Source: Rhabditoides inermis (lineage: Eukaryota; Nematoda; Chromadorea; Rhabditida; Rhabditidae). From it: 64,000 bases of DNA. Below the pieces are notes generated by a model. That model was not told where the DNA came from, ran no database searches, and saw nothing but the letters and a program-made list of their open reading frames with translations. Positions 40,339 to 51,209 of this stretch are shown piece after piece. Within the stretch, counting starts at the first letter, position 1. Every line of letters starts with the position of its first letter. The DNA is taken from the NCBI GenBank assembly GCA_963966185.1, contig CAWZYM010000190.1, positions 207,001-271,000 on the forward strand, written 5' to 3'. A program made the translations under genes and the position numbers.

Positions 40339-42170
40339 TCACTCACTCACTCCTCGGCCGATTCTCCGTAGATCATCTGGAGCGTTGTCGCTCCTTAGCC
40401 GGCGAGCATCGCGTGAACCAGTTCTGATTACTTGACGCGGTCTTGTGCCATGTCCATAACAGCGTCCATCCACTGCCCGTTGCGAGTGTTCCAAGCTCTG
40501 CGGAACGAAGTGTCTCTCGAGGTAACCTTGGCGCGCACGGCAGGCGTGGGCCCGACATCCTCCTTCAGCTTCTCGTCCCATGTGGCGCGTTTCCTTCCTG
40601 GGCCTCGTTTCCACTCCGGCGGCAGTAGTGTGAGCGCAGCTTGCATCACAACCCGATGGTCTTCTCGTCGCAGCACGTGTCCCAAGAGACGAACTCTCGT
40701 TGCGGCCACTTGCCGCGAGGGGGTGGGCAGCTTGGACTTTTTGCGCAGGAGACGGGAGTAGATGTTGTTTACATCCCGATACAACTGCAAGTTGTGGCGA
40801 CGGTTTGGGTAGAAGTAGCCTAACATCCGGCGCAAGAATTTGCGTTCCGCCGTATCCAGCTTCTCCTCGAGCTTCTTATTGAGAGCCCAAGTACCGGATC
40901 CGTAGAGCATCGCAGGTCGGATGGCGGTGAGGTAGATCCGCAGCTTGACGTGATTGGCCGTGACTCCTTCACTGACGCTCCATCGTGCTTCTTCTCCACC
41001 TTCAGAGTTGGAATCGCCTCCTTGGCTGCCTGCTGGACTGCAGCCGTCCACGAGTCAGCATCTGTCTCTCCTTTCTTCTGCCTCTCCTGCAGATTCTTCT
41101 CCACTATCCCTCGGTAGTCCGCGCGCACGTCACCATCCGTGATCAGCAGACGAGAGTCGAGGCGGGGCGGTCTCTTCTGGTAGAACGAGCGACGGTGCGT
41201 TCCGGATCCACTCACGACAAGAACCACGGGGATGTGATCCGAGTCGTATTTGAAGTTCGGCAGGCTCTTGCTGGAGAGGACGGCGCCGGCCTGGCTCTTC
41301 TTGACGAGCATGTAGTCGATCTGGTGCGGCCTCTCGATACAGTTCTTCCTCCAGGTTGCGCGCTGCCAGGGACGATTGCGCTTCCAGGCCGACGCGACGA
41401 TACGGTCGTAACTCTCCAGCAGATCCACTATCCGCTGACCGTTTACGCTTTTGCAGTCGGCAGCACGCGTCCACCTGGGGCTGGCGTCGGCAGCCACGCG
41501 GCTGTTCGAGTCAAGTCCGAGGACGAGCTCTGACTTGCCGGCCGATCTCACAATCTTGGCCAGCTCGTCGAAGAACTTGTCCTTCTCCACCTCCTCGGCA
41601 TCCTCGGTTGGCGCATGCGCCGACACGATGCGGGTCTTCTTTCCTCGTACTTCTGCATCCACGTAGATGAGTCGGGGCTTGAGAGGGTTGATGGCGAGCA
41701 CGTTGACGTTGGCAGAGGTGGAGATGGCGACAGTCACCCCGCACACCGCCCTGGAAGTGGGCAGTGCGCTGTAGTACTTGTACCGCAACGAATCGCAGCA
41801 CGTCGTGTCGATTCGGGTCTCCTGCAGCATCGCCACGTCCAGTCCGGTCTGCAAAACTTCTGACAATTCCTTGACTCGAAAGTAGTCAACACTTGAACTT
41901 AGCAGTCTGTATGCACAGGCAAACAGACTTCCAGGTGGCACGACGTGGACGTGAGTGTCGACAATTTCTACCCCTCTTTCAGGGACACTTCCATCGTTCA
42001 TTCCGAATATTGCAACAATATTCAAAAGCAGAAAAAGAAAGACACAGAGTATTACGTTATTCATTGACAAATAATACGAGAATGAATGAACATTTATCTC
42101 ATTACACTAGTTTGTATGTACAACACTAATCATTTTCATCGAAATGCAATGAATCATCTAACGTTTTCTA
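40339..42170 (-). mobile_element. RTE-type LINE with the RT core deleted
   Basis: Reading on the minus strand, 42070 to about 41000 encodes an AP-endonuclease (EEP) domain: LQETRID, GLDSNS and SDHIPV motifs in the right order. From about 40960 to 40430 a different frame encodes the C-terminal part of an RTE RT ORF (AIRPAMLYGSGTWAL and a GPGRKRATW basic patch). The fingers and palm with the catalytic YADD are missing, so an internal deletion near 40960-41000 joins the two halves out of frame. The element ends at about 40339 in a (TGAG)n tail. It cannot move by itself. Other fragments: 12488-12643 (3' end) and 29325-29490 (5' end). Confidence 0.85.
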
Positions 42171-42218
42171 ATACGAATACAGTGTTTCTAATCTACGTTT
42201 GTAAGACTTGTAAGAGGT

Positions 42219-42666
42219 TTAGAGTTTGTTGCTGTCCAGGTTGTTCATGTCTCTATCCAGCTCGGACAGAGTGGAGCCATTAGAGGCAGACGTGAAGTCC
42301 GTTCTGAAGATTCTCTCTCTCCCTCTCTCTCTCTCCCTCTCTCTCTCCCCCTCTCTCTCTCCCTCTCTCCCCCCCCTCTCTCTCCTACCTTCCAAACCGC
42401 ATATCACTGATTGCCATAGGGATCCTAGTCTGTTTCGTGAGTTGAGAGAGAATCGGCAGGCCCGCTGCCGCCAGACCACACACGAACAGCAGATGCGACT
42501 CGTTCAGATCGATCATCTAGGCAGGTACTGTACTTTGACTTATACGGTAGCTACCGTATACCTGTTCCACCGTCTCGCCAGGGTTCTGCGACAGCGTCTG
42601 AGCGGCTAGAACGAGCAGTTCGAGAAGGGCAAAGAAGATTATGCGGTAACGGATCGGGGCCTGGAA

Positions 42667-42703
<37 letters not shown>

Positions 42704-43230
42704 TCTCTCTCTCTCTCTCATTCACACCCACAAACTCCAGTGCTATGATGAATAGCGCAATCTGAGTGACACCGCCTGATACAGTCAGTAGACCGAGCAG
42801 TCCATAGGTCAGAGTGGTCACTGAAAATGTGTTATTCTTTCTCCCTCTCTCTCCTCTTCTCTCTTCTTTCTCCATTCTCATTCCTACCGTTTGGATTAAG
42901 GTGTTCCATGTTCTTGGGCAGAGGATCGAATGCCGTCAATTGAAACATGAGCGCAAGCAGGCATAGACAAGAGATCACATGGGATAGAAAGGCGGAGAGA
43001 CGACGATCCAGCCTGTAGACATTGATTTGACATGGGTTGAAGTAGGAGAGTAATTTGACCTTCTTGCAAAGATTAGGGTTACGGTAGGGGAATAATTTGA
43101 TCTTCTTGCAAAAAAAAGGAAAGATAAATTGACTACCCACAGCAATATGACAGGGAGGGCGATAAGTGAAATGAGACCGGTAACGGCTCCATATGCGTAC
43201 TGGCTGAAAGATGAAGGGTGATTGAATAGG

Positions 43231-43272
<42 letters not shown>

Positions 43273-43411
43273 GAGAGAAAGAGAAAAAGGAGAGTCTCAC
43301 GTTGGAATAAAAGACAGCGGCAGGTGCTTGCCGAGAATGCGCGACTGTGTGGCCACCACACGAGAAATGGCACTGAAAACACATCAACCTACTTTTCTCC
43401 TGTTTTTTTAT

Positions 43412-43469
<58 letters not shown>

Positions 43470-43796
43470 GGGGAGGGACCACCCACGTGGCGAGTATGAT
43501 GCACATGGCCTGTTTCCAGACTCCCGAATGTCGCCCTCCCTCTCGCATCGCAGATATCCAGGAGGCAGGCGCGAGGGCCGCGTACAAGTTGTCTTCGATC
43601 AGGTCGTCCGCCCGCGTGTTGAACGGAGAATCTCAACCATCAACGATGACGTATAAATCCATGGTGACGTCATTCTAGAGTGATGTCATCTTTCTCACCG
43701 TAGTCCTCGATGTGCTTGAGTTGCTTTCCAAGCAGTTCTCGTTGATTGGTGGCCATCGCCCAAGCGACACTGTGGGGGAGTAGGCTGAAAGAGAGC

Positions 43797-43842
<46 letters not shown>

Positions 43843-44075
43843 TTTTACCCACGTGTACACTGTTCCGAAAGCGACGATAGACATGGTCAGGTAAACAGCA
43901 GCGGTGAAGTACCTAGAAAACAATGTGTGTGATGAAAAGAAAAAAAGTGCTCACCAGTCTTTGAGGTAAACATGCAATACAGCGGCGAGTACGGTACACG
44001 CGCCGTCGATCAGAGAGATGAGCTGAAAAGGAGAGGTGAGAGAAAGAGTAAGGGAAGGGGGAGACAGAAAGACAG

Positions 44076-44136
<61 letters not shown>

Positions 44137-45655
44137 CACAGAAACGAAGACTACCCTCCCTCGCGGACGCAGATTCTCGGTGATCGTAATGCAGAGAGGG
44201 ATTTTGATGTTCTAAAAGGAATTTCTCTTTCCCTCTCTTCTTCTCTTCTCACAATATAACTCATAGTGTGGAAGGCGATTCCCCCGTTGTACGGTCCATA
44301 GCGAGACACGAACAGCATCCCCGAAGAGACGACGAGTACATAGCAACCGGTGAGGAGGAGGGTGCGAGGCGAGAGACTGGAACAAGTAAACAGGTAAACA
44401 AGCGAGTAAACAACACCTGTATCCGAGAATCAGCAGCAGACTGCCGACAATGTAGCAGATGGAAGTGTGCGCGTCCACTTCGCTCATCGAACTCTGGAGT
44501 ACGGTACTTTAGACAGGTTACGGTATCGCTACAGAAGCCCACCTCAGTGATGGCGTGATTGCGCGAGAGGCTGATGTGCTCTCTGTGATAGGACTGATCG
44601 CGGGCGGACTGTAAAAGTAGAAGTGAACAAGTAAACAATCTGGTAAACAACCGTCTTGCCATGTGTGGACTGAATCCATGAGATGAATGTCTTGGCTATC
44701 CTTTCATCCATTGTGATCGTCTTCCGCCAATGAGAGCAGACAGCGGGCGGCCAGTGCTTGGCACAGTCGTCATACAGCATGTCTAGGAGTACGGTATGGG
44801 TACGGTATATGTCGGGTTACTGTACTCTACCGTACCATTTGTCCACACTGTGTACTTTCTCTCCTGCGCGCCGAAAGTCGCCAGAAAGTAGAGCAGCAGT
44901 CCGATCGCAATGTTGCGAACGAAGAAACGGTGGTGGTGTGCTGGAATGTGTATTGTAGTTTGGTCATTGTGTATTGATCATGTGATCATTGTAGTTTGAT
45001 CAGTCACTCACGCCTCATTTCCAGTACGTGATCGATGCGGACGCGGGAGCGATGCATGTGACCTGGATCCAGTCTCTCTCCCTCTCCCTTTCTCTCTCTC
45101 CCTCCCTCCCTCTCCCTCCCTCCTTCCCTCTCTCCCCTCTCTCTCTCCCTCTCTCCCTCTCTCTCTCTCTCTCACCAGCCGTGGGTGACTTGCTGGGTGC
45201 ACTCTGTTCCATCCTCCTCCTAACAGGGATGTGGGGTTTGGTGTGCACAAAGTGTTTCGCAATCGGATACGGCAGTTTCTCGCAGCTCGTCAGTGCAATG
45301 GTCTTCGTGAGCTCATCGCTACCCGTCCGAATGTCCTGCAACCACTCAATACCACTCAATATCACTCGATATCAATCGCTAATCAATCGATATCACCCGC
45401 TACCTTGGATGTCTCTCGGCTCTTGTGCTCTAGAGACTCGCGGGAGCGGCTCTCCCTGGACTTGCTTTGTCTGCCATGCCCCGTCTGCTCGGCTGATGCT
45501 GGCTTGTACGCGGCCTCTTTCGATGGGGGCAGCGCCGACTCGCGATGTGTCAGCAAGTAGCTGGACAGGGGCAGAGAGGGGGCAGGCGGAGTGTCCCCAG
45601 ACGCGTCCCCAGACTTCAACGGAGTCCCTCCCAGGGGACACGGGTCCTTGGAACC
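42219..45655 (-). CDS. SLC22-like major-facilitator transporter, about 20 exons (5' end uncertain)
   Basis: Reading 5' to 3' on the minus strand, a Ser/Arg-rich cytoplasmic start (about 45405-45655 and 45183-45347) is followed by an IDHVLEMR motif that meets PHHHRFF and TM1 (about 44845-44940). A long Cys-containing loop (44650-44780) precedes TM2-TM4 (44415-44490, 44255-44380). Then come an ENLRPRGRVVF segment leading into a helix ending HVYLKDW, and a helix before LLPHSVAW, which resemble the SLC22 E-x-R...AY-x-x-DWR...LPES pattern. After a cytoplasmic loop (43480-43610, 43690-43790), six more hydrophobic exons reach a Ser/Asn-rich tail ending TAA at 42219. Organic-ion transport across the plasma membrane is inferred from topology. 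The family call rests on remembered SLC22 patterns, not a search. A possible start is MSYLNQ near 45757, but its phase does not fit. Confidence 0.6.
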
Positions 45656-46015
45656 TGCGAGCGAGGGGTGAGAGAGAGGAGAGAGAGAGAGAGAAGGAGA
45701 GAGAGCGAGAGAGAAACTGAGAGGGAGATACCTGATTGAGGTATGACATGTCTGTTTTGTGGTGGCTGCATTCTCTCGCTCGGGAGAGAAGAACGCAGAG
45801 GAAATGATGGAGAAACGGCATTGTTTTCAAAGAGAAACTGCGATTTGCATGACAGTCACTGTTTGCTGTCTTCTCTGTTTTGTGGCCACGTGAGCAAACC
45901 ACGAATGTGAAAAAAGGGTGATGACAAAAAGTGAAGATTTTCTACGGGGTGCAGCAATAGCAACGGTCTCTACCTAAAACGCATCGGCTAGACATTCGCC
46001 TCCGCACACCTGCGA

Positions 46016-46072
46016 CCTCATTTGCATATATTCCGAACGTCCGAATCCACCTCATTTGCATATATTCCGAAT
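46016..46072. promoter_or_regulatory. Duplicated octamer motif upstream of the transporter gene
   Basis: CCTCATTTGCATATATTCCG occurs twice about 34 bp apart, each carrying the POU-type octamer ATTTGCAT. It lies a few hundred bp upstream of the first exons I see for the minus-strand SLC22-like gene. A further AATTTGCATAC is near 46148. A regulatory role is inference. Confidence 0.35.
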
Positions 46073-46718
46073 CCATTTCCGACAACTCGAAATGTCTCGA
46101 AAGACACTGCAATGTACCGTCATTACTTCACTGTTTTGATTACTTTAATTTGCATACTATCACTATGATGTTTTCTATCTTATTGTCTATCTATCCTTTC
46201 TAGCACAAAGACGAGTCGCAACTGCTTTTTGCAACCCTACGCGCTTTGTTTGGAGCATGGTACGATAACGCTAGCTATTGTATGTATTGTTTCCGATTCC
46301 ATACCTTGATTCAGGTATTTGAATGACACTCAAGGGCGTTCTTAGATGCACTTTTACCCTGAACTATTGTTCGGCTTAGCAAGAAGGTATAAACAAGCTC
46401 CGAACAGCCTCGTTTTTAATGGGAAACCGTTGGCCCAAACACCTCCTATTGAGGGCAAACTTTGCCCGAACACGTCCGAACATCGCTCGGCAGCCCCAAA
46501 CAATCCCGAACTAATGAACCCAAAACAATGAAAAGAAAGGGAACTACTCGAAACTCTCTGGGTCCCGGAACGAGTGACCTTTCATGTGAGGATAGAGTAT
46601 GTCAGCATGACATCATGCCAGCCTGTGGATAGCTCGGTCGAAACAGCTGATCCACCGAGATGAGAGAGGGAGCACACAATGCGTAACTATAGTATATTGA
46701 AACATTTATTTGGTTGCA

Positions 46719-47192
46719 ATGAAACATATAGATAACGTGACGAAATGGCGGACAAACAGGATGCAAAATAATTCGAGTTTGCGTATGAGGGAAGAGCTGC
46801 GAGGCAAGAGTGTGGGAGAACAAGTGGAAATGATCAAAGCCCAGATACGCTATCGAGAATTATTCATGTGTCAGCCTGAGTGCAAGCTCGGTTGCTACAC
46901 TCTTGGCAGGAAGACACTCAACGAGATCAAGGAGGTTATGTTCTTATCTATATCAGATGACGCTGCGAACACTATCCCACATGCTAGCAGCGTTGAGCCA
47001 CTCGACTCCACAGTGGAGGTCCAGTTTGATGAAACGTGGTGTGGAACAGTGAGACGGATTGTGATATCTCATAGTGTGCGCAGTGCAGTCATGGTCAAGA
47101 TTTCTAATCATTGGAGCGAGGACAGGGGTGTGTGCTGCTGCGCCGACGCCTGCATGAGATGGAATGGCCGGGTGGCGACACGGCGCCTGTAA
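46719..47192 (+). CDS. Hypothetical protein, about 157 aa
   Basis: An uninterrupted plus-strand frame starting ATG AAA CAT at 46719 and ending TAA at 47192, with mixed, non-repetitive composition (an amphipathic EELRGKSVGEQVEMIKAQI stretch and a Cys-rich CQPECKLGCYTLG motif). It overlaps no minus-strand exon I support until about 47.33 kb. No family recognised. It could be an exon or a chance ORF. Confidence 0.35.
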   Translation: MKHIDNVTKWRTNRMQNNSSLRMREELRGKSVGEQVEMIKAQIRYRELFMCQPECKLGCYTLGRKTLNEIKEVMFLSISDDAANTIPHASSVEPLDSTVEVQFDETWCGTVRRIVISHSVRSAVMVKISNHWSEDRGVCCCADACMRWNGRVATRRL

Positions 47193-47285
47193 ATTGTTTT
47201 CGTTTTCTTATTGGGATAGTCCCTCCCCTTCCCCCTTCTTCCTTCCTCCTCTCTCTCTCCCCTCCCCTTTTTTCCTCTCTCCTCT

Positions 47286-47328
<43 letters not shown>

Positions 47329-48172
47329 CTCACAATCCGCCTGCTTCCGGTACGGCGAGCTGGGGGCGCTTGTCGTGGATGAACTTGTTCCACGCCTCGG
47401 CCATTTCGGTGGCCGACCGAGGAGAATAACTGAAAAAAAACTTTCGCGTTCTCCCACTCTCTCCGATCTCGCCCTTGTCTCTCCTCTCTTCCCCCCTCTC
47501 CCTCTCTCTCTCTCACTCACTCTGTCGGGTCCTTTCCGATGGCGAGCAGGGCGGAGGTGGCGACCGAGAAGAGCTCTCGTTGTCGGCCTGCTGCATCGCT
47601 GCCCCCTCCAGCAGCAACTCGGCGTCGTCGCCGAACGCGCGGCGGAGCACGGCAGCCCACTCGGCAGACTGCAACACGCCCACATTATGTCATCCCCCTC
47701 GATCCTCTCTCTCTCTCTCTCTCTCTCTCCCCTCTCTCTCCCCTCTCTCTCCCCTCTCTCTCCCCTTCCTCTCTTCGCACCCTTTACGACTCCACGGCGT
47801 TCACGGAGTCGTACACCACGGCCTGCCTGGTGGCCGCGGCCCAGCGAACGGCCACATAGTGGCCCTCACTGCGGATGGCCCCCTGGCCGCGTAGCGGGTT
47901 GCTTCATCCACGAAGGGCAAGTGCATCTGCAACAACCTTTCCTATCATCACTCTCGCCTCTCCCTCCCCTGTTCCTCTCTATGCGTGACTCTTCACCGTC
48001 CACTAACCATTTTGCACCAGTCCCCCTCGAGGAGAAGCGGCCACTCGTCAGCCAGCTGGGAGAAGATGCCGAACACCGGCACGCCCACAACCTCGTTCTC
48101 CCTTGCGCGCGAGATCGCGGCGACGGCCTCCTCGATCTGGTCCGACGTCAACTGAAATGCGCCCTCTCACTT

Positions 48173-48210
<38 letters not shown>

Positions 48211-48567
48211 CGCCTTCTCCCTCGTACGCACCTGTGTGCCGGCCACGATGGGGAGGCGTGTCTGTCGAGGCGAGCTGGGAGATGCAGATCTCCATGCAAG
48301 GGGCGAAGAGGGGGACGGAGAGTGGCCTCGGCGCATGTCCCGTGCCTCCACTGTCTCCATCACCGTTTCTTCCTGTTCCTGTTCCTGCTCCTGCTTCTCG
48401 ATCACCATCGGCTCCTCGGCCTGCTGCGAGTGCTGGGTGCGAGGGTCGCGCTGCGACTGCTCCAAAGCAGACAGATCCTCCTCGTCGAGCACTGTCTGAA
48501 TCCACGCCCATTACACTCTCGCTCCCCTTTCTTACTCCATCTCTTTCCTCTCTCTCTCCCTCCCTCC

Positions 48568-48598
<31 letters not shown>

Positions 48599-48841
48599 CC
48601 TCTCTCTCTCTTCCACCTGGTGCAACGAGAGGGTCGTGGCGGTATCTGTCGGTCCGCTAGCCTGCTCCGTTGAGTACTCGTCCACGTCGTCTTCGTCGAC
48701 CTGGTCCTCCTCGGTGCAAATCTTTTACTTCTTGTCTCCGAGTCCGAGGAATCCAAGAGTCCTTCGGAAGAAGCTCTCCTTCTTCTTATCTTTTTTTCTC
48801 TTTTTGCTGTCCTTGGTGATGTACTTGACGATCTGAAAATT

Positions 48842-48966
48842 GATCAGTTCGAAATACGGTGCCATAACCGTCTGTCTCTCTTGTTTTGCACCCTATTGCC
48901 GAGAGCTGACTCTCCGTCTTCCTCTGATCTACCCCACCACGCGCAACTCATTGCGAGCTGAGAACT
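48842..48966. repeat. Dispersed repeat R1, intronic copy
   Basis: About 90 percent like part of the R1 copy at 23.64 kb, in inverse orientation. Its end falls within a few bp of the splice acceptor of exon 48607-48832. Confidence 0.7.
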
Positions 48967-49972
48967 CTATATGTGTTCGATGCCAATGCGATCCCAATAC
49001 GATGCCACCATGTTGTCATTGTGTATTTGTACATTTGATACTTATAATAGTGAGTGTGTACATGCAATAACTAAACAACAAATCACAGGCCTCACCTTGA
49101 CGAAGTCGATGCGCTGCGACACAGCAACCGGGGTCGACTCGGGCACTGCTGGAGCGACGACGGCCTCAGGCGTGGCGGGAACAGGCACTTCAGCCTTCTG
49201 CAATGGACAAACGAGGTCAGTCATCAGTTCTCGCTCCTCGCCCCATCTTACTCATTCAAGGATAAAGAGTGAGGGGAGAGGTCCTCATGACCATAACGCA
49301 TAGTCGTTGCAGGGCGAACTCACCTGTCCGATCGCGGTCGAGGTGCGGTAGACGGGCGAGGGGGGGAGGTCGGTGGAAGGGCTCTCCGACTCGGACACAC
49401 GGCGTCCACCTAAGAACCTGTCCCTTCCGTCCTGCGTCATCCCCCGGTACTTGTCGGAACGCGTTGACACGGAAAGAGGGTCCTGCAGTGACCAGAGAAT
49501 AGACTAGATGCTACGACTAACACCCTCCCCCTAGACCCTATCCCCCTGCAGTAAGATAACAGACATCAACAGACATAGATCTTATGGTTTATCTACAGAG
49601 GAGAGAACATTGAGCTTGTTTCCGGCGTCAGCGGGCCAGGAGGGATGTCAGTCGTAAGACCGGCCTCGATCCTTCCACCGACGAGGTTCTTATAGTGCTC
49701 TTGGGTGGGGGCGAAGCGGACGCCGAGCGATCTGGAATGTAAACACCATTATCCCGAGTGGTAATCTCCGAGAGCTTGGGAGAGAACATGTTGTGAGAGG
49801 ATATGTTGTGAGAAGATCTGCGAGTGACTCGTGGAATGTGAAGTGAATCCGCACATTATATCTCACAAAAATAGAATAGGGAGAATAGGGACCATCCAGT
49901 ATATCTCTATCCCTTACACCTACCCTCCTTCAACAATAAGACCGCCCTCGGTCTTTCGGGTGATACTCACCT

Positions 49973-50865
49973 TACTCGACTTGGATAACTTCCTGCCTGT
50001 CCGAGCTCAGCGCGCATTCCTGAGTCACATGTGAACGATCTCCACACTCTTCGCACTGTGGTGCGTCATCTGGACCGGGATAGAACGGTGTCCACTTCGA
50101 TGTGCACTGCGAGATCCGTCCTGCCAAGTGGTCCGTATCCGTCTCGTAGTCGAGTGACGTCTTCAGGAAATTCAATTTTGTCTTCCACACTAGATATTCA
50201 ATACGGCAAGCGCGTCGGAGAATGTCGAGCGGTCCGAAATCTCCCAGTGGGTCCAACCACGCCGTTTTGTCTTCTGAGTCGTCTTTTGCATCTTTGCAAC
50301 TCAAATACAGTCTGTAGCGGAGGTTCTTCATCAGTCCACTCTGAAACAGGATGACGAATTCGAAGGCCTGAATTCCGATGTGCTGAACAGCTCGAAGAAG
50401 TCGTAAGTAGAATTCCTTCACTGTCTCCAGCGATGGTACTTGTGCCATGTGCTGGATACTGTAGGTGCGGCGGATGATATCAGCCAGTCCACGTCCATAA
50501 CACTTCCATCCATCCCAGAAGGCTGCTGAAAGAGTTTCGGCAGTGTACCACGAGATTTTCTTCATGTCGAAAATCTGATTCAGCTCCTCCTTTGTTGGAC
50601 GAGATGACGTCACTGCCGACTGAATCGGGCGAGGGGAGGGAAGCGCTCGCTCGCTGGTAGTGTCAGAAGCGGTCTCTTCCGAAACTTCATTTTGGTTTAT
50701 AGTGCTGGTGTCGGATGATAGCAGATCCGGGGAAGGAATAGGTGTGATGTCAGGTGTACTGGACTTCCGTGTGTCCGGAGATGATGAGAGGGACCAGTCA
50801 TATCCGTCCAGAGACGAGCCCAACAGACTTTCTGTCGACGGGCTTTTCGGCGGGTCTTTGTCCAT
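49973..50865 (-). CDS. Gag-like protein with zinc knuckle, 297 aa if unspliced
   Basis: The N-terminal 100 residues are Ser/Pro-rich. Then comes a helical domain with a retroelement-capsid flavour (ETVKEFYLRLLRAVQ ... FVILFQSGLMKNLRYRL), followed by one CX2CX4HX4C zinc knuckle (CEECGDRSHVTQEC). The frame ends TAA at 49973-49975. Two donors overlap this stop: cutting before it (GTAAGG) continues in frame into the Ulp1 exons; cutting 5 nt later (GTGAGT) keeps the stop and gives Gag alone. The start ATG is directly preceded by a strong TTTTTTTTTCCCCAG acceptor, as expected for a spliced-leader site. The gene lies 344 bp downstream of the helicase gene on the same strand. No sequence similarity to the zinc-knuckle protein at the right edge was obvious. 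Confidence 0.65.
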
Positions 50866-50882
50866 TCTGGGGAAAAAAAAAA
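50866..50882 (-). promoter_or_regulatory. Putative trans-splice acceptor before the Gag-like gene
   Basis: A pyrimidine run ending CCCCAG lies one base before the ATG with no upstream exon in sight, which is how nematode SL acceptors look. The equivalent at 57023-57035 (TGATATTTTAG) precedes the helicase start. Confidence 0.45.
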
Positions 50883-51209
50883 CTATTCCATAAAAATACG
50901 TTTTTAGTCGAGAACAGATATTTCAAAGTTGTTTAACTTCTTTTGAAAACTGCTAAAAACAGTGATGTCAATAATTCTTCGCGTCGAATGAGTACGAAAA
51001 TTTATTACTGGTAACTGGTATTTGCAATACATAAAACGTCAATCATATTAACTCAACATAAATCTCCAACAATCAATAATCAATAGTCAATCCTCAAAAG
51101 TTAGTCACAAACATCAATTAAGTCAACACGAATATTCATAAATCAATAATCGATCATCCATAATATGTCACTCAGTATGCAATAAATCCACAATCTTTCA
51201 ACTGGTAAT

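Larger units (their letters stand above)
47334..50865 (-). pseudogene. Gag-like/Ulp1 protease fusion gene, second copy, mutated
   Basis: The Gag-like exon 49976-50865 splices in frame (donor GTAAGG) to 49597-49731. Further exons are 49323-49482, 49096-49197, 48607-48832, 48232-48495, 48008-48151, about 47795-47931, about 47515-47668 and 47334-47427. They parallel the intact Ulp1 gene at 24.5-29.3 kb: an ESFFRRTLGFLG patch, an acidic linker, VPVFGIFSQL, catalytic His in GHYVAVRW and Asp in VYDSVN. Lesions: an in-frame TAA at 48725-48727 where the paralogue has Gln; a missing base in the G run of about 47885-47900; a missing C turning the paralogous TAC AAG into TAAAG near 47796; and about 7 nt missing around 47577, which removes the catalytic Cys-Gly of QQADNES. 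The intron between 49597 and 49482 does not keep phase unless a 22-nt micro-exon is used. The protease is dead unless the assembly is wrong. Confidence 0.6.

Noticed and set aside
40023..40427. 134-codon plus-strand frame
   Set aside because: Its end is antisense to the LINE 3' end and the rest has no support; likely a chance frame.
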